From: Streptomyces sp. ISL-36 | Lineage (GTDB): Bacteria; Actinomycetota; Actinomycetes; Streptomycetales; Streptomycetaceae | Direction: 5' to 3' | DNA: 40,025 nt | Assembly: GCF_018614205.1 (NCBI RefSeq) | Contig: NZ_JAGGOS010000130.1 | Location: 1 to 40,025, forward strand | Shown here: positions 23,750 through 31,124 of the stretch, one piece after another | How the letters are laid out: each line of letters opens with the position of its first letter | Position numbering within the stretch: the first letter of the stretch is position 1 | Translations under genes and position numbers: made by a program | Notes under the pieces: generated by a model | What the model was told of the DNA's origin: nothing | The model's database searches: none | Seen by the model: only the letters and a program-made list of their open reading frames with translations

Positions 23750-24619
23750 TCAATTCCTCGGCGGCTTCAGGACCTCCACCAGGCTGGAGGAGCTGTCCTG
23801 CCCGTGCCCGGCCTCGACCCCTCGGCGGAAGAGGTCGACGACGGCGGCCGGAAGCGCTCCGTCGACGCCCGCGTCGGTGACGGTGTGCAGGACGTGCTCC
23901 ACGCTGGCCAGCCCCATCGCGAGGCGGTCCACGTCGCCGGAGTGGTCGCCCGCGTCGACACGCGGTGCGTAGAACTCCAGGAACTGCTTCAGATCCAGGG
24001 CGTTGACGGCGTACGGAAGGAGGTCGGCGGCCTTGAACCCGTGCGCGTCGGCGAGGGCGAGCGCCTGCCAGTAGCCGCTGAGGGCCGTCCAGAACATGAC
24101 CATGTTGAGCTGGTAGAAGAGCGCGGCGAGTCCGGGGTCCTCGCCGCGGTAGTCGGTGCCGGTGAGCACTTCGAGGGTGGGGCGGTGGGCCTCGAAGACG
24201 TCGCGGGGGCCGCTGTAGAAGGCGGAGGAGCCGGCTGCGCCGATGCCGGAGGGCGGTACGAGCACCCCGCCGGTGAGCTGGACGGCTCCGCGCTCCCGCG
24301 CCCAGGTGGCGGCTTCCCGCGCGCGGACGGGGGTGTCGGAGCTGAGGTTGACGAGGACCCGGCCTGCCAGGAGCGCGGGGTCGACTCCGCCCAGGACCGC
24401 GTACAGGGCGTCGTAGTCGGTGAGGCTGAGGAGCACGACCTCGTTGGCGGCGACCGCCTCGGCGGGTGACGGGGCGAGGACTGCGCCGCGCCGCACGAGC
24501 TCGTCGGCGCGGGAGGCGGTGCGGTTCCACAGGGTGACGCGGTACCCGTGGTCGAGGTAGGCGCCGGCCATGGCGCGGCCCATCGGGCCGAGCCCGATGA
24601 CGGTCACGGAGTTGCTCAC
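23750..24619 (-). CDS. NADP-dependent reductase of the 6PGDH/beta-HAD superfamily, imine reductase-like
   Basis: The 289-residue protein has an N-terminal Rossmann domain with VIGLGPMGRAMA and LWNRTASRA; Arg after Asn suggests NADPH use. The C-terminal helical domain carries DPGLAALFYQLNMVMFW, which resembles the inter-domain helix of imine reductases. The catalytic Lys of 3-hydroxyisobutyrate dehydrogenases is not at the expected place (Tyr there by my alignment). The start is GTG 24619 after GGAAGGGG. It diverges from a TetR regulator, with two copies of a 17-bp repeat in between, so it is very likely that regulator's target. The natural substrate of such enzymes is usually unknown. Confidence 0.85.
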   Translation of the reverse strand: MSNSVTVIGLGPMGRAMAGAYLDHGYRVTLWNRTASRADELVRRGAVLAPSPAEAVAANEVVLLSLTDYDALYAVLGGVDPALLAGRVLVNLSSDTPVRAREAATWARERGAVQLTGGVLVPPSGIGAAGSSAFYSGPRDVFEAHRPTLEVLTGTDYRGEDPGLAALFYQLNMVMFWTALSGYWQALALADAHGFKAADLLPYAVNALDLKQFLEFYAPRVDAGDHSGDVDRLAMGLASVEHVLHTVTDAGVDGALPAAVVDLFRRGVEAGHGQDSSSSLVEVLKPPRN

Positions 24620-24631
24620 GGAAGCCCCTTC

Positions 24632-24696
24632 CTAAAACGAACGCTCTATCCAGAGCTGCGGCACGAACGTAGCACAGTTCTAAAACGAACGCTCTA
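24632..24696. promoter_or_regulatory. Two 17-bp direct repeats in the TetR/reductase divergent promoter
   Basis: CTAAAACGAACGCTCTA occurs identically at 24632-24648 and 24680-24696, 48 bp apart. Each copy abuts one of the two divergent genes: 13 bp from the reductase start, and 4 bp from the upper TetR ATG. The AT-rich core stands out in this GC-rich DNA. They are the probable operators and may contain the two -10 regions. Confidence 0.8.
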
Positions 24697-24721
24697 CTCA
24701 ATGGCTCGCTACACTCGCCGC

Positions 24722-25303
24722 ATGCAGACCAGCAGCACCGGCTCCACCCGCGACCGGATCGTCGTCGCCGCCTCCCGCCTCATCCAGCGCCAGGGGTACG
24801 TCGGCACGGGCATCAAGCAGATCGCCACCGAGGCGGAAGCCACCCTCGGCTCCGTCTACCACTTCTTCCCCGGCGGGAAGGAGGCCGTGGCCGTCGCGGC
24901 GATGGAGCACGGACGCGAGGAGTTCGCCGCGGTCCTGCGCACCGCCCTGGACGGCGAGGACGACCCCGCCGCGGCCGTCGACGCCTGCGCCCGCCTCCTG
25001 GCGAAGGAACTCCGCGCCTCCGGCTGGACCGACGGCTGCCCGGTCACCGCGGCCGCCCTGGAGACCCTCGGCTCGGACAACCCGATCCAACGCGCCTGCG
25101 CCGAAGCCCTGCTGGCCTGGCAGAACCTGGTCGCCGACAAGCTCCTCGGCTGCGGCTTCGCCGACCCCGAGGCACGCGACCTCGCGGCGACCGTCATCAA
25201 CACCCTGGAAGGCGCCGAGGTCACCGCTCAGGTCACCCGCTCCGAGACCCCCCTGCTCCTGGCCGGCCGCCACCTCGCCCGCCTGATCGCCTCGTACGCC
25301 TGA
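24722..25303 (+). CDS. TetR/AcrR family regulator, LmrA/YxaF type
   Basis: This 193-residue repressor has an N-terminal helix-turn-helix (about 10-55: RDRIVVAASRLIQRQGYVGTGIKQIA and LGSVYHFFPGGKEAV). Its ligand domain is of the LmrA/YxaF type, with the marker WTDGCPVTAAALE and NTLEGAEVTAQVTRSETPL. Two starts are possible: ATG 24722 and in-frame ATG 24701, the latter only 4 bp past an operator-like repeat. Neither has a ribosome site, so a leaderless mRNA is likely. It diverges from the imine-reductase-like gene and should repress it and itself. The effector is unknown. Confidence 0.93.
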   Translation: MQTSSTGSTRDRIVVAASRLIQRQGYVGTGIKQIATEAEATLGSVYHFFPGGKEAVAVAAMEHGREEFAAVLRTALDGEDDPAAAVDACARLLAKELRASGWTDGCPVTAAALETLGSDNPIQRACAEALLAWQNLVADKLLGCGFADPEARDLAATVINTLEGAEVTAQVTRSETPLLLAGRHLARLIASYA

Positions 25304-25584
25304 CGGCCGGGCCGCCGACGGGCCGCGACCACCCCAAGAGTGCAACAACGACAGTCATTGCCCGGAGTCACCCCCCGTGATACACAGAGTGACCATACGC
25401 TTCTTCGCATGGAAACCGGCCACACCGCCGCAGGTCAAGACGGTCGGATCGGCCACGTGTGCGGGAATCGGGTAAAGAGAGCCGTCAAGCCGTCACACGC
25501 GAGCGGTTTCATCAGCGAAGATAGGGCGATGACCCATGCCATGAGGCAGGGGCGACGAACTACCCAACAGGGGCGGTGAGTTAC
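25304..25584 (+). other. Leader and promoter region of the T4SS-like operon
   Basis: This 281-bp gap has visibly less G+C than its neighbours and no convincing gene. TTGCCC (25358-25363) and TACACA (25381-25386), 17 bp apart, are a possible promoter, which would leave a leader of roughly 190 bases. An open frame of 79 codons at 25340-25579 has no recognisable product. The end GGCGGTGA (25573-25580) is a near-perfect anti-16S site for the ATG at 25585. Confidence 0.4.
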
Positions 25585-25893
25585 ATGTACCTGGCGGCCG
25601 AAAAAGGCGACATCACCACCATCATCGGTGGAATCGCCCCGAACTGGGGGCCTTTCGGGAGCCTGGGCAATGAGGCCAAGGTGATGATCGAGGTCGTGAT
25701 GGCCGTGGCCATCCTGCTCTGCCTCGGCATCGCCATCTGGGGAGCGGCCAAGCAGCGCATCGGCGCGACCGCCCTCCGGGACACGTTCAGCGCCGAGCAG
25801 GGCAAGGGCCTGATCGTCGCCGGTCTGACCGGAGTCTTCATCATCGGATCGCTGGGGACGCTGTTCACGATCGTGTACGGGATGGCTGTCTAA
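25585..25893 (+). CDS. Small two-helix membrane protein, first gene of the T4SS-like cluster
   Basis: From ATG 25585 the product has 102 residues; a GTG at 25576 would add three but sits too close to its AGGGG. After a soluble N-terminus (about 30 residues, GGIAPNWGPFGSLG) come helix 1 (about 34-54), a basic loop KQRIGATALRDTF and helix 2 (about 75-98). Two helices around a charged cytoplasmic loop is the layout of VirB2-type pilins and of TcpD/TcpE-like small subunits, though there is no signal peptide and no sequence motif to settle it. It heads a six-gene unit with a VirB8-, a VirB6- and VirB4-like proteins, 104 bp before the next gene. The cluster is probably the cmd cluster of S. coelicolor (recalled). 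Confidence 0.88.
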   Translation: MYLAAEKGDITTIIGGIAPNWGPFGSLGNEAKVMIEVVMAVAILLCLGIAIWGAAKQRIGATALRDTFSAEQGKGLIVAGLTGVFIIGSLGTLFTIVYGMAV

Positions 25894-25997
25894 CCACCGA
25901 GGTCACGTTCCCTGATGTCCAGTCACCACACCGCGCCCGCGCGGAGACCAGCACGGCTTCTGTCGTACCCGCGAACGGTTGAGGGGGCGTACCCGTC

Positions 25998-26831
25998 ATG
26001 AGCCTCGGCGACGACAACGACGGCTTCGGCGGCACCGGCCAGACCCGCACGCGGCTGCCCGAGGGCGGCACCGGCGACGTCTACGGCGGCGCCCGCCGCA
26101 CCCCCGTCCGCACCTCCCGCTCGCTCATCACGGTGGTCGGCGTGGTGGTCCTCCTGATCGCCGCCATCGCCTTCGCCAACCGCAGCGACAGCGACGGCAC
26201 GCCCCCCTCGGGCTCCTCCCCGGCCAAGGCCTCGGGCACGGGGGCACCGACGGGGGCGACGGGGGTACGTCCGGTGACGGGCAAGAACGGCGAGATCCCA
26301 TCGGGCTTCGCAAGAGACGAACAGGGCGCCCAGAGCGCGGCGGTGAATTACGCGGTGGCGCTGGGCTCTGACGGGATGTTCAACGCCGACAGCCGACACC
26401 GAATCGTGGATACGGTCTACACGCCCGAGGCGTCGTCCCGCCTGAAGGGCCCCCAGGACGCTGCTTACTCACCCGAGTTCTTGCAGAGACTGGGCCTCGA
26501 TGCGGGCGGCAACGCCCCTGCGGGAAACACCTTCGTTTCCCGGACGATCCCTGTCGGCACCAAGGTCGAGGCCTTCGACGGCAACACCGCCAAGGTGTCC
26601 GTCTGGTACACGGGTCTGATCGGAATGTCCGGTCCCGGCTCCACCGATCCTGTCAGCACGACATGGAAGACGTGGACGTTCGACCTGCAGTGGGCGAACA
26701 ACGACTGGAAGATCGTGGCCGACAGCCAGAAGGACGGTCCGGCCCCTGTGCCGGGCGACATCGCCGCTTCCAGCGCCGACGAGATCAGCCAGGCCGTAGA
26801 GGAGTTCGGAGGCTTCACCTATGCCCGGTAA
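25998..26831 (+). CDS. VirB8/TcpC-like membrane-anchored protein
   Basis: This 277-residue protein has a Gly/Asp-rich cytoplasmic tail (1-38), one helix (about 43-63, SLITVVGVVVLLIAAIAFA), a Ser/Thr/Gly linker and an extracytoplasmic domain (about 105-275). The domain starts QGAQSAAVNYAVAL and contains KVSVWYTGLIGM and TWKTWTFDLQWANNDWKIV. This is the strand pattern of the NTF2-like fold found in VirB8 and in the conjugation protein TcpC. ATG 25998 follows GAGGGGG. The next gene overlaps by 11 bp. By analogy it would link the inner channel to the wall-spanning part. The assignment rests on topology, fold pattern and neighbours. Confidence 0.88.
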   Translation: MSLGDDNDGFGGTGQTRTRLPEGGTGDVYGGARRTPVRTSRSLITVVGVVVLLIAAIAFANRSDSDGTPPSGSSPAKASGTGAPTGATGVRPVTGKNGEIPSGFARDEQGAQSAAVNYAVALGSDGMFNADSRHRIVDTVYTPEASSRLKGPQDAAYSPEFLQRLGLDAGGNAPAGNTFVSRTIPVGTKVEAFDGNTAKVSVWYTGLIGMSGPGSTDPVSTTWKTWTFDLQWANNDWKIVADSQKDGPAPVPGDIAASSADEISQAVEEFGGFTYAR

Positions 26832-28161
26832 GCCTCGTCGCGCCCGATCCATCGCCGCGACGCTCATGGCAGCGCAGACGGCCGGATTCCTCTTCGCGGC
26901 GCGAGCCACCGCCGCACCCACCCCCACGCCGTCGCCGACCACGAGCAACGATCCCTGCGACCTGCTCATCGGCCCTGCCAAGGAGTACTGCTCCGAAGGC
27001 GAACCCGGTCGCTCCACCCCCTCCGGGCTCGACGACCCCACCACCGCCCTCGACCCCCTCTCCTCCCTCGCCCGCGGCTGCGCCGACGCCGCCATCTCCA
27101 TCGTCGACAAGCTCTCGCAGGCCGTGAAAGAGACCGCCGACGTCGACTTCACCAACCTCGAGTTCCTCGGCCGCTACGCCATCGTCTTCGCCGCCGCCAC
27201 CGTCCTCACCCTCCTCCTCTGGCTGCTCGCCGTCGCCAAGCGCGCCATCCGCGGCGTCCCCCTCACCACCGCCATCTCCGAGGCCATCGGCTTCCTCTGG
27301 CTCACCGTCCTCGCCTCCGCGTTCACGCCCCTCATCCTCTACACCGTCGTGAACGCCACCGACGCCGTCACCGAGGTCATCGCCTCCGGTACCGGGCAGC
27401 AGACCGACGTCTTCTTCGGCAGCTTCAAGGAAGCCCTGCAGAAGGGCGACAGCATCGGTGGCGGGCCCATCATGCTGATCATCGTCTCGCTGGTGACCGT
27501 CCTCGCCGCCGGCGTGCTCTACCTCGAGCTGTTCCTCCGGGCCGTCCTGCTCTACGTCGGCGCCCTGCTCGGTGTCGTCGTGTACTCCGGGCTCGTCGAC
27601 AAGAACATGTGGGGCCACGTCCGCCGCTGGGCCGGGATCATGATCGCGGTCATCCTCGTCAAACCCGTCATCGTCATCGTGCTCGGGCTCGCCGGGGCGC
27701 TCTCCTCCGGTACCGGTCCCGACTCGTTCTCCGCCGTCGTGTCCGGGCTCGCGATCATCCTGCTGGCCATCTTCGCGTCCGGGATGATCTACCGCTTCGT
27801 CCCGGGCTTCGGGGACGAGATCGTCGCCTCCCGCAACAACCGGCTCCACCGCGCCGGTGAGAACGCGGCCGCCGCCGTGATCTCCTCCCCCGCCTCCCTC
27901 GTCTCGCAGGGCATCAAGACCCACAGCACCCGCGGCGACGGCGGCCAGGGCGGAGGCGGAGGCACCAACGCCGCCGCCCGGCCCGCGAACCCCCTCGCCG
28001 GCGGTGTCGCCGCCCACAGCAGCCGGGGAGGCACCGGCGGGGGTACGAGCGGGGGCGGCGGCGGAACTGTCCCCTCCGCCGCACCCCCGCCGCGTAGCAG
28101 CAGCCCCACATCAGGCACCCCGCACAGCAACCGAAAGAACTCTGGAGGTGGAGGGCGTTGA
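26821..28161 (+). CDS. VirB6/TrbL-like polytopic membrane protein
   Basis: The 446-residue product begins with a signal-peptide-like segment (about 1-32). A short outside region with a Cys pair (CDLLIGPAKEYC) follows, then about six hydrophobic segments from 118 to 335: YAIVFAAATVLTLLLWLLAV, FLWLTVLASAFTPLILY, a long double segment around 220-260, WAGIMIAVILVKPVIVIVLG and FSAVVSGLAIILLAIFASG. The Gly/Ser/Pro-rich tail (about 370-446) is probably disordered. The layout is that of VirB6/TrbL/TcpH channel proteins, where the polytopic core forms the inner-membrane pore. ATG 26821 overlaps the previous gene by 11 bp. Its TGA overlaps the TTG of the next gene. Confidence 0.87.
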   Translation: MPGKPRRARSIAATLMAAQTAGFLFAARATAAPTPTPSPTTSNDPCDLLIGPAKEYCSEGEPGRSTPSGLDDPTTALDPLSSLARGCADAAISIVDKLSQAVKETADVDFTNLEFLGRYAIVFAAATVLTLLLWLLAVAKRAIRGVPLTTAISEAIGFLWLTVLASAFTPLILYTVVNATDAVTEVIASGTGQQTDVFFGSFKEALQKGDSIGGGPIMLIIVSLVTVLAAGVLYLELFLRAVLLYVGALLGVVVYSGLVDKNMWGHVRRWAGIMIAVILVKPVIVIVLGLAGALSSGTGPDSFSAVVSGLAIILLAIFASGMIYRFVPGFGDEIVASRNNRLHRAGENAAAAVISSPASLVSQGIKTHSTRGDGGQGGGGGTNAAARPANPLAGGVAAHSSRGGTGGGTSGGGGGTVPSAAPPPRSSSPTSGTPHSNRKNSGGGGR

Positions 28162-29711
28162 CGACCCAGTCCCAGCCGGTCACGCCCCGCCGTACGTATC
28201 TGATCGGCCGTGCCCGGCCGAACGCGATCGTCGGCAAGAACCGGGAGACCGGCGAGATCGCCCTCATCATCGCCGGCGCGTTCCTCGGCATGATGAGCGG
28301 ACTCCTCGTCCCCGCCCTCACCCTGCGGATCCTGCTGCTCGTCGGCTTCCCGCTGCTCGCGCTCGCCGCCGTGTACGTCCCGTACAAGCACCGCACCTTC
28401 TACAAGTGGTTCGAGATCAACCGCAGCTACAAGCGGAGCCTGAAGCGGGGCACCGCCTACCGCTCCGCCGCCGCCGAGGCCGGCACCCGGCTCGACGGGC
28501 GCGAGGTCGAGGTCGGCCCGCCCCCCGGCATCGGCCGGATCAACTGGATGTCCGCCCCCTTCGGACCCGACGAGATCGCCGTCCTCCTCCACGCCGACCG
28601 CCGCACCGTCACCGCCGCCATCGAGATCGAGGGCCCCGGCGTCGGACTGCGCGACAGCGAGGACCAGGAAGCGCTGGTGGACCGTTTCGGCACGCTGCTC
28701 AAGCACGTCGCCAACGGGGACGGCTTCGTCACCCGCCTCCAGATGCTCGCCCGTACCCTCCCCGCCGACCCCGACGCGCACGCCAAGGACGTCGCCCAGC
28801 GCGGCGACCCGCACGCCCCGGTCTGGCTCCAGGAGTCGTACGAACAGCTCCAGTCGATGGTCTCCACCTCCAGCGAACAGCACCGCGCCTACCTCGTCGC
28901 GTGCATGCACTACACCCGCGAACTGGCGGCGGAAGCCAACGCGATGGCCCGCGCCGCCCGCCAGACCTCCGGCGCCCGCAAGCTCGACCGCGACGCCGGA
29001 CTCGCCGTCGTCATGGCCCGCGAGCTCACCGACATCTGCGCCCGGCTCGCGGAAGCCGACATCAGGGTCCGCCAGCCCCTCGGACAGTCCCGCCTCGCCT
29101 CCCTCGTGCATTCCATGTACGACCCGGACCACCCCATCGACCACATCCAGGCCATGACGAAGCGAAACGCCTGGCCGGCCGAGCTGGACGCGATGGAGCC
29201 CACCTACCTCCAGGCCAAGACACGGGAGTCCTCCACCCGCGCCCCCTGGTGCCACGCCACCGCCTGGGTGAAGGAGTGGCCGATGACCCCCGTCGGCGTC
29301 AACTTCCTCGCCCCGCTCCTCGTCCACACCCCGGACGTGATCCGCACGGTCGCCGTGACCATGGACCTCGAACCCACCGAGGTAGCCATCGAGCGCATGC
29401 TCACCGAGAAGACCAACGACGAGGCCGAGGCCTCCCGCCAGGCCAAGATGAACCGCACGGTCGACCCCCGCGACATCGCCGCGCACGGCCGGCTCGACCA
29501 GCGGGGTGAAGATCTCGCCAGTGGCGCGGCGGGCGTCAACCTCGTCGGGTACATCACTGTGTCGTCGCGTTCGCCCGAGGCCCTGGCCAGGGACAAGCGC
29601 ACGATCAGGGCCTCCGCGGGCAAGTCGTACCTGAAGCTGGAGTGGTGCGACCGCGAGCACCACCGGGCCTTTGTGAACACGTTGCCGTTCGCGACCGGCA
29701 TCCGCCGCTAG
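28158..29711 (+). CDS. SCO6880-type protein: VirB3-like helices fused to the VirB4 N-terminal domain
   Basis: TTG 28158 overlaps the previous stop (TTGA) and follows GGAGGTGGAGGG. The 517-residue protein has two adjacent helices (about 33-78, with ALIIAGAFLGMMSGLL and RILLLVGFPLLALAAVYVP), then a basic stretch and about 430 soluble residues without any Walker motif. VirB3/PrgI proteins have just such a helix pair, and in many systems they are fused to VirB4. The soluble part lies in the place of the VirB4 N-terminal domain, and the next gene supplies the motor domain. It fits the group annotated SCO6880 family in Streptomyces (recalled). A membrane-bound adaptor for the motor is inferred. Confidence 0.85.
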   Translation: MTTQSQPVTPRRTYLIGRARPNAIVGKNRETGEIALIIAGAFLGMMSGLLVPALTLRILLLVGFPLLALAAVYVPYKHRTFYKWFEINRSYKRSLKRGTAYRSAAAEAGTRLDGREVEVGPPPGIGRINWMSAPFGPDEIAVLLHADRRTVTAAIEIEGPGVGLRDSEDQEALVDRFGTLLKHVANGDGFVTRLQMLARTLPADPDAHAKDVAQRGDPHAPVWLQESYEQLQSMVSTSSEQHRAYLVACMHYTRELAAEANAMARAARQTSGARKLDRDAGLAVVMARELTDICARLAEADIRVRQPLGQSRLASLVHSMYDPDHPIDHIQAMTKRNAWPAELDAMEPTYLQAKTRESSTRAPWCHATAWVKEWPMTPVGVNFLAPLLVHTPDVIRTVAVTMDLEPTEVAIERMLTEKTNDEAEASRQAKMNRTVDPRDIAAHGRLDQRGEDLASGAAGVNLVGYITVSSRSPEALARDKRTIRASAGKSYLKLEWCDREHHRAFVNTLPFATGIRR

Positions 29712-29731
29712 CCGCTAAGGGGCCCGTGCAC

Positions 29732-31123
29732 ATGCGAGATCCACTCTCCGCCGTCACCGAGGCGTTCACCTCCTTCCTCTTCGGGAAGGTGGAGACCACG
29801 CGGCTGCCCGTACGCACCTCCACCGGACAGGCCCAGGCCGTCTACCTCCCGACCGCCGCCCCCGGCCTCGGGGACTCCGGCGTGATCATCGGCCGCGAGG
29901 TCTACAGCGGCAAGGGCTACATCTACGACCCCTTCCAGCTCTACGGTCAGCAGCTGCCGGCCCCCCACTGGCTGGTGCTCGGCGAGTCCGGCAACGGCAA
30001 GTCGGCGCTGGAGAAGACGTACGTCCTGCGGCAGTTGCGCTTCCGCGACCGGCAGGTCGTCGTCCTCGACGCGCAGGGCGAGGACGGCGTCGGCGAGTGG
30101 AACCTCATCGCCCAGGAGCTGGGAATAACCCCCATCCGCCTCGACCCGATGGTCGCCGTCGACGCCGGAATCCGGCTCAACCCGCTCGACCCGTCGATCA
30201 CCACGACGGGCCAGCTGGCGCTGCTCCGCACGATCATCGAGGTCGCCATGGGCCACAGCCTCGACGAGCGCGCCGGCTTCGCGCTCAAGGTCGCCCACGC
30301 CTATGTCAACGAACAGATCACCGACCGCCAGCCGATCCTCACCGACATCGTGGAGCAGCTCCGCCACCCCAAGCCGGAGTCCGCGGAGGCGATGAACGTC
30401 GACATAGACGACGTACGCGCCTGGGGTCTGGACGTCGCACTCGTCCTGGACCGGCTGGTCGACGGCGACCTGCGCGGCATGTTCGACGGCCCGACGACCG
30501 TCGGCATCGACCTCGACGCCCCGCTCATCGTCTTCGACCTGTCCCACATCGACCGGAACTCGATCGCCATGCCCATCCTGATGGCGATCGTCGGTGTGTG
30601 GCTGGAGCACACCTGGATCCGCCCCGACCGGAAGAAGCGCATCTTCCTGGTCGAGGAGGCCTGGCACATCATCAACAGCCCCTTCGTGGCCCAGCTGTTC
30701 CAGCGGCTGCTGAAGTTCGGGCGCCGGCTGGGCCTGTCCTTCGTCGCGGTGGTGCACCACCTCTCGGACGTCGTCGACGGCGCGGCGGCCCGGGAGGCCG
30801 CGGCCATCCTCAAGATGGCCTCCACCAGGACCATTTATGCCCAGAAAGCCGACGAGGCCCGGGCCACGGGCCGGGTCCTCGGCCTGCCACGGTGGGCGGT
30901 CGAGATCATCCCGACCCTCACCCCCGGTATCGCCGTCTGGGACGTCAACGGCAATGTGCAGGTGGTCAAACACCTCATCACCGAGAGGGAACGGCCGCTC
31001 GTCTACACCGACCGGGCCATGACGGAGTCGTCCGTCGACCCGGAACTGGAGTGGGAGACGGAGCAGCGCGCGGCCCTCATCGAGCAGCAGATGAACGATC
31101 CCTCGCAGTCGACGGTGGCGTGA
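29732..31123 (+). CDS. VirB4-like ATPase, motor domain only
   Basis: This 463-residue RecA-fold ATPase starts at ATG 29732, 9 bases after AAGGGG; a GTG at 29726 is too close to it. SGVIIGREVYSGKGYIYDP precedes Walker A GESGNGKS (84-91), as in VirB4. Walker B is RIFLVEEAWHIIN (E308-E309), with Glu where Asp is usual. LSFVAVVHHLSDV and the C-terminal QKADEARATGRVLGLPRWAVE, typical of VirB4/TrbE, follow. A full VirB4 has about 800 residues, so this is the motor half and the upstream protein is the membrane half. It starts 20 bp after that gene and ends 1 bp before the next. It would energise assembly or substrate movement through the channel. Confidence 0.92.
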   Translation: MRDPLSAVTEAFTSFLFGKVETTRLPVRTSTGQAQAVYLPTAAPGLGDSGVIIGREVYSGKGYIYDPFQLYGQQLPAPHWLVLGESGNGKSALEKTYVLRQLRFRDRQVVVLDAQGEDGVGEWNLIAQELGITPIRLDPMVAVDAGIRLNPLDPSITTTGQLALLRTIIEVAMGHSLDERAGFALKVAHAYVNEQITDRQPILTDIVEQLRHPKPESAEAMNVDIDDVRAWGLDVALVLDRLVDGDLRGMFDGPTTVGIDLDAPLIVFDLSHIDRNSIAMPILMAIVGVWLEHTWIRPDRKKRIFLVEEAWHIINSPFVAQLFQRLLKFGRRLGLSFVAVVHHLSDVVDGAAAREAAAILKMASTRTIYAQKADEARATGRVLGLPRWAVEIIPTLTPGIAVWDVNGNVQVVKHLITERERPLVYTDRAMTESSVDPELEWETEQRAALIEQQMNDPSQSTVA

Positions 31124-31124
31124 G

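Noticed and set aside
25340..25579. 79-codon plus-strand frame upstream of the T4SS-like cluster
   Set aside because: No ribosome site, no recognisable composition or domain, and it lies across the likely promoter and leader; its stop falls on the ribosome site of the next gene.
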